Positions 1-6,937 of a stretch of DNA of 64,000 nucleotides are shown piece after piece. Both the position numbers and the translations under genes were made by a program. The DNA is from Hydrogenophaga sp. 2FB (GTDB lineage: Bacteria; Pseudomonadota; Gammaproteobacteria; Burkholderiales; Burkholderiaceae_C). The DNA is taken from positions 62,001 to 126,000 of the forward strand of contig NZ_SCML01000007.1 in NCBI RefSeq assembly GCF_005503365.1. The letters run 5' to 3'. The notes under the pieces were generated by a model. It made no database searches, was not told where the DNA came from, and saw nothing but the letters and a program-made list of their open reading frames with translations. Position 1 is the first letter of the stretch. Every line of letters begins with the position of its first letter.

Positions 1-1
1 C

Positions 2-310
2 GTCAACGAGTTGCTCGACAAGGCCGCGATGCACGAACCCGCGCGCCTGGCCGCCGCGCTCAAGGCACTGCCGATCACGCTGTCAGCGGCGCGACCGATC
101 GACGAAGCCATCAGCACCGCTGGCGGTGTGCGCTGGGAGGCTCTGGACGATCACCTGATGGCCCAGGCCCAACCGGGTTTGTTCTGCGCTGGAGAAATGC
201 TGGATTGGGAGGCGCCCACGGGCGGCTATCTGCTCACCGCGTGTCTCGCCAGTGGCGTGGTGGCGGGCGAGGGCGTGCGCCGCTGGCTCGCCGCTGCCTC
301 CACCTCTTGA
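2..310 (+). CDS. BaiN/HI0933-type NAD(P)/FAD-dependent flavoprotein, C-terminal part (5' end outside window)
   Basis: The reading frame is open from the window edge to a TGA at 308-310, so only about the last 102 residues are present. The visible part contains [13 protein letters not shown] and [18 protein letters not shown]. These match the C-terminal FAD-binding end of the HI0933/BaiN flavoprotein family (the aminoacetone oxidase-like TIGR03862 group), where the AGE(M/L)LD segment and following glycines contact FAD. The substrate is unknown. The gene converges on the SMR gene with only 3 bases between stop codons. Family assignment is firm; function is only known at family level. Confidence 0.75.
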   Translation, partial: VNELLDKAAMHEPARLAAALKALPITLSAARPIDEAISTAGGVRWEALDDHLMAQAQPGLFCAGEMLDWEAPTGGYLLTACLASGVVAGEGVRRWLAAASTS

Positions 311-313
311 GAT

Positions 314-646
314 TCAGTGCGCCGAGGTCTTGGAGAGCAGGTTGAGCACCAGCACCCCGGCCACGATCAGCGCCATGCCCAGCACGCCGGCCGCATCGAG
401 CTTCTGGTCGAAGACGATCCAGCCAATCAGTGCGATCAGCACCACACCCACGCCCGACCAGACGGCATAGGCAATGCCCACGGGGATGGTGCGCAAGGTC
501 AGCGCGAGCAGGTAGAAGGCCGCGCCGTACGACACCACGACGACCACCGAGGGCCAGAGCTTGCTGAAGCCCTCGCTGGTCTTCAGGGCCGAGGTGCCGA
601 TGACCTCGGCAACGATCGCGAGGCCAAGCAGAAACCAATGGTTCAT
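314..646 (-). CDS. SMR-family (EmrE-like) multidrug/quaternary ammonium efflux protein
   Basis: At 110 residues this has the usual length of small multidrug resistance proteins, with four hydrophobic segments filling the chain. The essential membrane glutamate is present at residue 14 in [10 protein letters not shown], equivalent to Glu14 of EmrE. The AYAVWSGVG motif of helix 3 is also intact (equivalent to Trp63 of EmrE). It should act as an inner-membrane dual-topology proton/drug antiporter. It starts 9 bases downstream of the DOPA-dioxygenase-like gene and is probably cotranscribed with it. It looks more EmrE-like than SugE/Gdx-like, but the substrate cannot be fixed from sequence alone. 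Confidence 0.88.
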   Translation of the reverse strand: MNHWFLLGLAIVAEVIGTSALKTSEGFSKLWPSVVVVVSYGAAFYLLALTLRTIPVGIAYAVWSGVGVVLIALIGWIVFDQKLDAAGVLGMALIVAGVLVLNLLSKTSAH

Positions 647-655
647 GGGCTCGTC

Positions 656-1009
656 TTAGTCCACCAACGCCTGCAAGTCCAGCGTGTAGGACTTGCCGAT
701 CCACAGAGCGCCATCGCGGTGGTCGCTCAGCGCATCGCCCGTGTTGGGGTGGACCAGCACGTCCAGCGCACCGTGGTTGAGCGACAGCCAGCTCACCACG
801 TACGCAAACTCGCGCGCGCCGAAGGCCACCTGGTAGGTCCACGCCGGGTGCGGTCCCACCGGCTTTTCGTGGAAGCGCCCGATTTCAACCCGCGTGCCCA
901 ACTCGTTGGCAATCACCTCGCGCAGTGCCCAGGCCGCGTCGCGGGTGTCCGCATTGAAATACACGTGGGCATGCCAACTGGTGATGAGGGAGGGGTCGCG
1001 CGCAGACAT
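656..1009 (-). CDS. DOPA 4,5-dioxygenase family protein
   Basis: This 117-residue protein has the small-domain pattern of the DOPA 4,5-dioxygenase-like family (PF08883). It shows an early WHAHVYF segment, a central GRFHEKPVGPHP stretch and a late LVHPNTGD segment, with histidines placed for metal binding. Fungal and plant members open the ring of DOPA; bacterial members mostly have unknown substrates. I start at 1009 (MSARDP), because a longer frame from 1036 only adds nine unconserved residues. The region upstream is shared with terC, which is transcribed the other way. Downstream, the SMR gene follows after 9 bases. Confidence 0.8.
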   Translation of the reverse strand: MSARDPSLITSWHAHVYFNADTRDAAWALREVIANELGTRVEIGRFHEKPVGPHPAWTYQVAFGAREFAYVVSWLSLNHGALDVLVHPNTGDALSDHRDGALWIGKSYTLDLQALVD

Positions 1010-1190
1010 GGATGTTCGGAAAACGGAGTGGCGCAAACTTTACTCCACCGATGGCCGAAAAAATACCCGCGTGCCAGTCCGAGGTTTTGCGGAGGTCGGC
1101 AGGCCGGGTCGCCGTGCCGCCCGGAAATTTACGCAGTATTACGGACAGGAGGAGGGGCATATTCGCCCTAAAGTGCTTCCATTCATGAAA

Positions 1191-1222
1191 GAAAAGCGCC
1201 GCGTCACTGCGGCGTTTTCGTA
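1191..1222 (+). promoter_or_regulatory. Terminator-like hairpin in the terC leader
   Basis: AAAGCGCCGC, a 6-base loop, then GCGGCGTTTTC forms a stem of six G-C pairs plus G-U and A-U pairs followed by a T-rich end. It lies only about 20 bases before the terC start. The gene upstream is on the other strand, so there is no plus-strand gene for it to terminate. That makes a leader attenuator plausible. TerC-family genes are often controlled by the yybP-ykoY manganese riboswitch, but I could not find the conserved GGGGAGUAG core between 1040 and 1190. Confidence 0.5.
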
Positions 1223-1242
1223 TTCAAAACAATGGAGCAAGC

Positions 1243-1941
1243 ATGGAATTTCTCAGTACCTCGGACTTCTGGATCGGCCTGCTGAAGATCATCTGGATCA
1301 ACATCATCCTGTCTGGCGACAACGCCGTCGTCATTGCCCTGGCGGCCCGCTCGTTGCCCCCTGAGCAGCAAAAGAAAGCCATCATGTTCGGCTCCGGCGC
1401 TGCCGTGGTGCTGCGCATCTTGCTGACGGTGGTGGCCGCCAAGCTGCTGGAGCTGTCGTTCCTGCAAGTGATCGGTGGCGTGCTGCTGCTGTGGATTGGC
1501 TACCAACTGCTGAGCGGCGACGAAGAGGACGATGGCCACCACAAGGGCACGGGCACGATGATGGCCGCCATCCGCACCATTCTGATTGCCGACCTGGTGA
1601 TGAGCCTGGACAACGTGATTGCAGTGGCCGCGACCGCGCAGGGCAACATGGTCCTTCTGATCCTGGGCCTGGCCATCAGCATCCCGCTGGTGGTCTTCGG
1701 TTCCACGCTGATGATCAAGCTCATGGGGCGCTACCCGGTCATCGTGACCCTGGGCGCCGCCCTGATCGGCTGGGTCGGTGGCGAGACCATCGTCAACGAC
1801 AACCTGGTGCACGGCTATACCATGGCCCATCCTTGGCTGCACTATCTCGCTGCTGCTGCGGGCGCCGTGCTGGTGGTGGGCGTGGGCAAATTCATGCAGG
1901 CCCGTGCTTCCGGGAAGCAGGAGACTGAAGCGCAGGCTTGA
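1243..1941 (+). CDS. TerC-family integral membrane protein
   Basis: The 232-residue protein is almost wholly hydrophobic, with about seven membrane segments. It carries the two TerC-family acidic motifs, SGDNAVVIAL (Asp26-Asn27) and MSLDNVIAVA (residues 120-129), which are thought to line a metal path. Close relatives (YjbE/YceF/Alx group) have been linked to manganese export or metal loading of secreted enzymes. A role in tellurite resistance proper is unlikely without ter neighbours. GGAGC sits 7 bases before the ATG. A leader hairpin precedes it and a strong terminator follows, so it is a single-gene unit, probably with leader control. Confidence 0.88.
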   Translation: MEFLSTSDFWIGLLKIIWINIILSGDNAVVIALAARSLPPEQQKKAIMFGSGAAVVLRILLTVVAAKLLELSFLQVIGGVLLLWIGYQLLSGDEEDDGHHKGTGTMMAAIRTILIADLVMSLDNVIAVAATAQGNMVLLILGLAISIPLVVFGSTLMIKLMGRYPVIVTLGAALIGWVGGETIVNDNLVHGYTMAHPWLHYLAAAAGAVLVVGVGKFMQARASGKQETEAQA

Positions 1942-1968
1942 TCCGGGGTGCTTGCGCCGCCCTTCAGC

Positions 1969-1998
1969 AAAAAAGCACTGCCCTGGCAGTGCTTTTTT
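1969..1998 (+). terminator. Rho-independent terminator of terC
   Basis: AAGCACTGCC, a 2-4 base loop and GGCAGTGCTT form a perfect stem followed by a T run. It also has an A run on the 5' side, so it could act in both directions, including on transcripts reading through from the SRP RNA gene. Confidence 0.9.
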
Positions 1999-2044
1999 GT
2001 TTGTGGCGCTGTGGAGCCTTGAATGGGCTGCGCTGAGGGAGCGA

Positions 2045-2151
2045 AAAAGGTGACGAGCCTTGACCCCGGCACTGGATTCACAGTTAGGGCTGCTTGGTTC
2101 CCCACCTGACCCGGTTGGCCGCTTCACCATGCGGGAAGGCCCGTCGGGGTC
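2045..2151 (-). ncRNA. ffs: 4.5S signal recognition particle RNA (small bacterial SRP RNA)
   Basis: Read on the minus strand, the sequence starts GACCCCG just after a TACAAT box and closes with CGGGGTC at 2068-2062, forming the terminal stem. Between them (2112-2088) is the diagnostic apical domain, GGTCAGGTGGGGAACCAAG followed by CAGCC, which corresponds to the Ffh-binding asymmetric and symmetric loops and the GGAA-type tetraloop of E. coli 4.5S RNA. A T-rich 3' end at 2050-2045 fits termination. The RNA partners with Ffh to target membrane proteins. It is divergent from dnaX, a familiar position for this gene in Burkholderiales. The exact ends are estimated to within a few bases. Confidence 0.92.
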
Positions 2152-2152
2152 G

Positions 2153-2158
2153 ATTGTA
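2153..2158 (-). promoter_or_regulatory. -10 box (TACAAT) of the SRP RNA gene
   Basis: TACAAT on the minus strand lies a few bases before the predicted RNA 5' end near 2147-2151. I could not find a good -35 hexamer at the standard distance. Confidence 0.6.
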
Positions 2159-2219
2159 GGCGATGAGACAAGCCGTTGCCGGCCGGAAGCGCGATACCCC
2201 GCCGCTTAGAATCGTTGAC

Positions 2220-4217
2220 ATGTCTTATGTCGTTCTGGCCCGCAAATACCGCCCGCGCACTTTCACCGAGATGGTGGGGCAGGGGCACGTGGTGCAGGCG
2301 CTGTCGAACGCATTGACGACCCAACGCCTGCACCACGCCTACCTGTTCACCGGCACGCGCGGTGTCGGCAAGACCACCGTTTCGCGCATCCTGGCCAAGT
2401 CGCTCAACTGCCTGGGCGCGGACGGGCAGGGCGGCATCACCGCCGAACCCTGTGGCGTGTGCCAGGCCTGCACCGACATCGACAGCGGCCGCTTCGTGGA
2501 CTACACCGAGCTCGACGCCGCTTCCAACCGCGGTGTGGACGAGGTGCAGGCGCTGCTCGAACAAGCGGTCTACAAACCCGTGCAGGGGCGCTTCAAGGTC
2601 TTCATGATCGACGAGGTGCACATGCTGACCAACACGGCGTTCAACGCCATGTTGAAGACGCTGGAAGAGCCGCCCGAATACCTCAAGTTCGTGCTGGCCA
2701 CGACCGATCCGCAGAAGGTGCCGGTGACCGTGCTCTCGCGCTGTCTGCAGTTCAACCTGCGCCCGATGGCGCCCGAGACGGTGCTGGAACATCTGCAGCA
2801 GGTGTTGCAGGCCGAGCAGGTGCCGGCCGATGTGCAGGCGTTGCGCCTGCTGTCGCGCGCCGCGCGTGGTTCGATGCGCGACGCGCTCTCGCTCACCGAC
2901 CAGGCCATCGCGTTTGGCGGCGGCCAGTTGCAGGAAGCCGGCGTGCGACAGATGCTGGGCGCGGTGGACCGCTCTTATGTGCTGCGCCTGATTGACGCGC
3001 TGGCCCGCGCGGACGGCGCTGCCGTGGTCGACACCATCGACGCATTGCGCCTCAACGGCTTGAACGCCGCTTCCACGCTGGAGGAAATGACCGGCGTGCT
3101 GCAGCGCATGGCGGTGTTGCAGGCCGTGCCCGATCGCGCGCAGCCCGAGGGGCAAGACGATCCGGACGAGGCGCAGATCGCGCAACTCGCGCAAAGCCTG
3201 CCGGCTGACGAGACGCAACTGCTGTACAGCCTGTGCCTGCATGGCCGCGCGGAACTGGGCCTCGCGCCCGACGAGTACGCCGCGCTCACCATGGTGCTGT
3301 TGCGGCTCATGGCCTTCAAACCCGCCGGCGCCGCCCACAGCGCATCAGCGGAAAAAAAAACACTGAAATCGGCTGAACCGTCGCCCGCAGCGGTGCCGGC
3401 GGTGGTTCCGGTGGCACGTGCGCCGGTTGCCGCACCGCCGACACCGGCGGTTGCTCCCGCATCCGTGCCCGTGGCCGCGCCGGTATCCGCACTCGCACCC
3501 ACGACCGATCCCACGCTGGTGACGCTGCCCGTGCGCAGACCCACCCCACCCACGGCAACGGCTGCGCCCGCAACACCTCCCGCACCCGCTCCGGTGGCCC
3601 GGCCCACCTCGCAGCCCGAGCCGATGGACGACGACGAAGCGCCCTGGCCCGAAGACGATGGTCCGCCCTGGGAAGAAGAGACCGCACAAACGCAAACGCG
3701 CACGCCACCACCCAACCGCGTCATGGCGATCCCCGTGCGCGATGCCGGCGAACCCAGCGCACTGGACCAACCCCAACCACGCGCCGAGCATGGCGCGCAA
3801 ACGGTGTTGCCGGCCGCGCCCGGTGGCAGCGTCGAGGGCGATTTCTGGTTCGACACCGTCATGCAGCTCGCGCGTGCCGAAACCATCACGGCACTGGTGC
3901 GCGAGCTCGGCCTGCAATCGCAATTGATCGCGCGCGACACCGACCAATGGCTGTTGCGCGTGGAGCGCATGTCGCTCAACCAGGGCAACACCCGCGAGCG
4001 TTTCGCCACGGCCTTGCAGACGCTCGGGCACCAGGTGCGCCTGACCGTCGAGATCGGCCCTGTCACCGACTCGCCCGCGCTGCGCGTGGCGGCGGCCGCC
4101 GCGCGCCGCCAGCGCGAAGCCGAGGCGCAGATCATGAGCGACCCGTTCGTGCAAACGATGATGCGCGACTTTGGCGGCAAAATCGTGCCCGGCACGCTCA
4201 AGGCCATCACCGCCTGA
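2220..4217 (+). CDS. dnaX: DNA polymerase III subunit tau (and gamma)
   Basis: This 665-residue protein is the clamp-loader ATPase of the replicative polymerase. Visible features are the N-terminal [13 protein letters not shown] box, Walker A GTRGVGKT (residues 45-52), the zinc site C64/C78/C81/C84, Walker B DEVH (131-134) and the SRC arginine-finger motif. A long Pro/Ala-rich linker (about 380-530) leads to the tau-specific C-terminal domain that binds DnaE. I start at 2220 rather than 2163, because conserved sequence begins at [12 protein letters not shown] and the longer frame would run into the SRP RNA promoter region. A run of nine A at 3352-3360 lies exactly where a gamma form would end. 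ybaB and recR follow, a conserved replication/repair cluster. Confidence 0.97.
   Translation: MSYVVLARKYRPRTFTEMVGQGHVVQALSNALTTQRLHHAYLFTGTRGVGKTTVSRILAKSLNCLGADGQGGITAEPCGVCQACTDIDSGRFVDYTELDAASNRGVDEVQALLEQAVYKPVQGRFKVFMIDEVHMLTNTAFNAMLKTLEEPPEYLKFVLATTDPQKVPVTVLSRCLQFNLRPMAPETVLEHLQQVLQAEQVPADVQALRLLSRAARGSMRDALSLTDQAIAFGGGQLQEAGVRQMLGAVDRSYVLRLIDALARADGAAVVDTIDALRLNGLNAASTLEEMTGVLQRMAVLQAVPDRAQPEGQDDPDEAQIAQLAQSLPADETQLLYSLCLHGRAELGLAPDEYAALTMVLLRLMAFKPAGAAHSASAEKKTLKSAEPSPAAVPAVVPVARAPVAAPPTPAVAPASVPVAAPVSALAPTTDPTLVTLPVRRPTPPTATAAPATPPAPAPVARPTSQPEPMDDDEAPWPEDDGPPWEEETAQTQTRTPPPNRVMAIPVRDAGEPSALDQPQPRAEHGAQTVLPAAPGGSVEGDFWFDTVMQLARAETITALVRELGLQSQLIARDTDQWLLRVERMSLNQGNTRERFATALQTLGHQVRLTVEIGPVTDSPALRVAAAAARRQREAEAQIMSDPFVQTMMRDFGGKIVPGTLKAITA
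3352..3376 (+). promoter_or_regulatory. Candidate slippage site for gamma/tau production in dnaX
   Basis: Nine consecutive A (3352-3360) sit in the codons GAA AAA AAA ACA, about residues 378-381. A -1 shift reads five further codons and stops at TGA 3374-3376. A +1 shift reads CAC and stops at TGA 3364-3366. Either slip gives a product of about 381-386 residues ending just after clamp-loader domain III. E. coli makes gamma by ribosomal frameshifting and Thermus by transcriptional slippage on an A run. Which mechanism would apply here is not visible. Confidence 0.6.
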
Positions 4218-4258
4218 CCCTTTTCTTTTTTTTCGAAAACCTCAACTCAAGGAAGATC

Positions 4259-4600
4259 ATGTTCAACAAAGGACAACTCGCCGGCCTCATGAAGCAGGCC
4301 CAGGCCATGCAGGACAACCTGAAGAAGGCCCAGGACGAACTGGCTTTCATCGAGGTCACCGGCGAGTCCGGCGCTGGTCTCGTGAAGGTGCTCATGACCT
4401 GCAAGCACGACGTCAAGCGCGTCACCATCGACCCCAGCCTGCTGGGTGAAGACAAGGACATGCTCGAAGACCTGGTCGCCGCTGCGTTCAACGCCGCGGT
4501 GCGCAAGGCCGAAGAAACCTCGGCCGAGAAGATGGGCAAGATCACCGCCGGTATGCCTGGCATGCCGGGTCTGCCAGGCGGCATGAAGTTCCCCTTCTAA
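4259..4600 (+). CDS. ybaB: YbaB/EbfC family nucleoid-associated protein
   Basis: The 113-residue protein starts at an ATG spanning 4259-4261. It begins [15 protein letters not shown] and contains the long N-terminal helix with [13 protein letters not shown], followed by the small beta domain, as in YbaB/EbfC, a dimeric tweezer-shaped DNA-binding protein. The C-terminus is a Gly/Met/Pro-rich tail ([12 protein letters not shown]), common in betaproteobacterial members. It lies 41 bases after dnaX and 37 bases before recR, the standard dnaX-ybaB-recR order. The intergenic stretch after dnaX is a T-rich tract with no stable hairpin, so cotranscription is likely. Confidence 0.95.
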   Translation: MFNKGQLAGLMKQAQAMQDNLKKAQDELAFIEVTGESGAGLVKVLMTCKHDVKRVTIDPSLLGEDKDMLEDLVAAAFNAAVRKAEETSAEKMGKITAGMPGMPGLPGGMKFPF

Positions 4601-4637
4601 GCACACCGCAGCACAGACCGAGCGAGCCCACACGCCG

Positions 4638-5249
4638 ATGGCCGAAAACCACTCGCTGGAGTTGCTCATCCAGGCCCTGCGCCGCTTGCCCGGCGTGGGC
4701 GTGAAGTCGGCGCAGCGCATGGCGTTTCATTTGTTGCAACACGACCGCGAAGGCGCGTCGCAACTCGCGCGCGCGCTCGACCACGCCACCGCGTCGGTGC
4801 GGCATTGCAACCTGTGCCACACCTTCACCGAAGACGACATCTGCCCCACCTGCCGCGACCCGCGGCGGGACCGCTCGCAGCTGTGCGTGGTGGAAACACC
4901 GGCCGATCAGGCGGCCATGGAGCGCACCGGTGCGTACAAGGGCTTGTTCTTCGTGCTCATGGGCAAGCTCAGTCCGCTCGACGACGTGGGCCCGCGCGAC
5001 ATCGGTTTGCAAAAACTGTTCGATCGCATCAACGCGCCCGCCGCACCCGACGACACGCCGGTGCGTGAAGTGATCCTCGCAACCAACTTCACCGCCGAGG
5101 GCGAAACCACCGCGCACGTGATCGCACAGGCGCTCAAGGGCCGCAGCGACGTGCAGGTGACGCGCCTGGCGCGTGGCGTGCCGGTGGGCAGCGAGCTGGA
5201 GTACGTGGACCTGGGCACCATCGCCCACGCCCTGGTGGACCGGCGCTGA
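4638..5249 (+). CDS. recR: Recombination mediator RecR
   Basis: This is a 203-residue protein of normal RecR length. It has the helix-hairpin-helix [12 protein letters not shown] (16-27), the four-cysteine zinc finger C57/C60/C69/C72 and a Toprim domain, beginning with the CVVETPAD segment and containing [11 protein letters not shown]. The C-terminal [12 protein letters not shown] motif is the RecR signature. With RecO it loads RecA at gaps coated by SSB. Position after ybaB and continuity of strand support cotranscription with dnaX and ybaB. Confidence 0.97.
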   Translation: MAENHSLELLIQALRRLPGVGVKSAQRMAFHLLQHDREGASQLARALDHATASVRHCNLCHTFTEDDICPTCRDPRRDRSQLCVVETPADQAAMERTGAYKGLFFVLMGKLSPLDDVGPRDIGLQKLFDRINAPAAPDDTPVREVILATNFTAEGETTAHVIAQALKGRSDVQVTRLARGVPVGSELEYVDLGTIAHALVDRR

Positions 5250-5287
5250 ACGGCAGCGCACCCTGTTTCCGACACGAAGAGGACTGC

Positions 5288-5692
5288 ATGAAATTTGCTG
5301 GATTGACGGTGGCCTACTGGTGCGTGCTCGTGACCGCCTTGCTGCCCATGGGCTGCGCGTGGCTCGCCAAGGCGGGGCAGGTGGGCAAGCCGCGGCGCCA
5401 CGGCGGCTTTGACAACCAGGACCCACGCGCCTGGCTCATGCGCCAGACCGACTGGCGCGCGCGCGCCAACGCGGCACAGGCCAACACCTTCGAGGCGCTG
5501 CCGTTCTTCATCGGCGCGGTGATCATCGCGCACCAGCTCGGCGCGGTACAGATGCGTGTGGATCTGCTGGCGTTTCTCTTTGTCGTGCTGCGCCTGCTCT
5601 ACGTGATGATGTATGTGGCCAACCTCGCCACCGCACGCAGCGCGGTGTGGGCCCTGGCCCTGCTGGTGAACATCGCGATCCTCTTCGTCTGA
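5288..5692 (+). CDS. MAPEG-family membrane protein
   Basis: A 134-residue protein with four predicted membrane segments. The NAAQANTFEALPFF segment between helices 1 and 2 is typical of the MAPEG family (eicosanoid and glutathione metabolism membrane proteins). Bacterial members of this short type are uncharacterised, and glutathione transferase activity cannot be assumed. It lies 38 bases after recR, with GAAGAGG just before the start codon, and is followed by a good terminator. It probably closes the dnaX-ybaB-recR unit. Confidence 0.82.
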   Translation: MKFAGLTVAYWCVLVTALLPMGCAWLAKAGQVGKPRRHGGFDNQDPRAWLMRQTDWRARANAAQANTFEALPFFIGAVIIAHQLGAVQMRVDLLAFLFVVLRLLYVMMYVANLATARSAVWALALLVNIAILFV

Positions 5693-5740
5693 AAGCGCGG
5701 CCGTTGCAAGCCGTTACATCGGCTTGCAATTGCTCGGTAC

Positions 5741-5776
5741 AAACCCGCTCGGGATTCGTCCCGATGCGGGTTTTTT
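5741..5776 (+). terminator. Rho-independent terminator after the recR/MAPEG unit
   Basis: AACCCGC..CGGGA TTCG TCCCG..GCGGGTT followed by six T. It has a UUCG-type loop and a T run about 50 bases after the MAPEG stop codon. Confidence 0.88.
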
Positions 5777-5839
5777 GCGTGCCCTCTAGGCTCAAGCTGT
5801 CACTCAAACAAGCAAGTACAGCGGAGAGGAAAAGAGGTC

Positions 5840-6910
5840 ATGTGGAGTCGTCGCAACTGGGGCCGAGCCTGTGCGCTGGGCATGATCGCAGCAGCCCTGC
5901 CACCGCTGCGTGCCCAGTCGGCCCCCACCGCCGCGCAGGCCGCGCCGCCGCCGCCTCGCCCCGGGGCCACGAAGCTGGCCATTGCGGTGGACCAGCGCAC
6001 GTCGTTCTCCTACCTGCCGCTGACGATTGCCGAGCGCCTGGGCTATTTCGTGCAGGAAGGTCTGGACGTGGAGGTGCGCGAGTTCGCCGATGAAGCGCAT
6101 TCGCTGCAAGCGGTGCGCGCGGGCGCGGCGCACATTCTCTCGGGGACGTACGCCAGCACCATCGCCATGCAGGCGCGCGGCCTGGCGCTGCAGTCTTTCG
6201 TGTTGCAGGGCCGTGCACCCCAGGTGGTGGTGGGTGTGTCGAAGGACACCATGTCGCACTACCGCACGCCCAACGACTTGCGGGGCGCGCGCGTGGGCAT
6301 CATGGCCACCGGTGCCGCCTCGCACCAGGTGGTGAGTCTGGTGCTGGGCAAGGTAGGCTTGCGCGCGGCGGACGTGCAATACGTCCCCCTGGCCAATGCC
6401 GCCGCGGCGGTGCAGGCGTTTCGCCGGGGTGAGCTGGATGTCATCAGCTACAACGACCCCACCATGACCCAGCTGGAGCAACTGGGCTCGTTGCGGGTGG
6501 TGGCCGACACGCGCAGCACGCGCGGCACCTCCGAGGTGTTTGGCGGGCCCATGCCATCGGGCTGCCTGTGTGCGCCACCCGAATTTCTCATCCAGCACCC
6601 CAAGGCCAGCCAGGCCTTGACCGATGCCCTGGTGCACGCGCTCAAGTGGTTGCAGACCGCCGGGCCCTCGGACATCGTCAAGACCGTGCCCGAGCGTTAC
6701 TTCCAGGGGGACCGTTCCTTGTACCTGGCGGCGTTCATGCGCCTGCGCGAGGCCTGGACGGTGGATGGGCTGATGCCCGAAACCGGGCCCGCCACCGCCG
6801 CGCGCATGCTGGCGCATTTCGAGGAAGCCGAGTCGGTGCAGAAGGTGGACCTGGCGCGGACCTTCACCAACGACTTTGCGCGCAGGGCCAAGGCGCGGTT
6901 CAGGGCCTGA
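5840..6910 (+). CDS. ABC transporter substrate-binding protein, NMT1/TauA/SsuA-like
   Basis: A 356-residue protein with an N-terminal export signal (MWSRRNWGRACALGM, hydrophobic core, cleavage near LRAQS). The mature part has the periplasmic-binding-fold pattern of the nitrate/sulfonate/taurine/thiamine-precursor group (NMT1, PF09084). This includes YLPLTIAERLGYFVQEGLDVE near the start, SLQAVRAGAAHI and the DLRGARVGIMATG segment. It should bind a small organic anion or related solute in the periplasm. No permease or ATPase gene is next to it, so it is an orphan binding protein here. A short arginine-pair signal might use Tat, but a clear Tat motif is not present. Confidence 0.8.
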   Translation: MWSRRNWGRACALGMIAAALPPLRAQSAPTAAQAAPPPPRPGATKLAIAVDQRTSFSYLPLTIAERLGYFVQEGLDVEVREFADEAHSLQAVRAGAAHILSGTYASTIAMQARGLALQSFVLQGRAPQVVVGVSKDTMSHYRTPNDLRGARVGIMATGAASHQVVSLVLGKVGLRAADVQYVPLANAAAAVQAFRRGELDVISYNDPTMTQLEQLGSLRVVADTRSTRGTSEVFGGPMPSGCLCAPPEFLIQHPKASQALTDALVHALKWLQTAGPSDIVKTVPERYFQGDRSLYLAAFMRLREAWTVDGLMPETGPATAARMLAHFEEAESVQKVDLARTFTNDFARRAKARFRA

Positions 6911-6937
6911 AGGGCCGCAGCCCTTCGCACCTTCCCG

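Noticed and set aside
317-1171. Long open frame opposite the SMR and DOPA-dioxygenase-like genes
   Set aside because: It has biased composition (rich in His, Gln, Arg, Gly) typical of antisense frames in GC-rich DNA and covers two recognised genes on the other strand.
1040-1190. A yybP-ykoY manganese riboswitch in front of terC
   Set aside because: The conserved GGGGAGUAG core and matching partner segments could not be found by eye; only the hairpin near 1191-1222 is clear.
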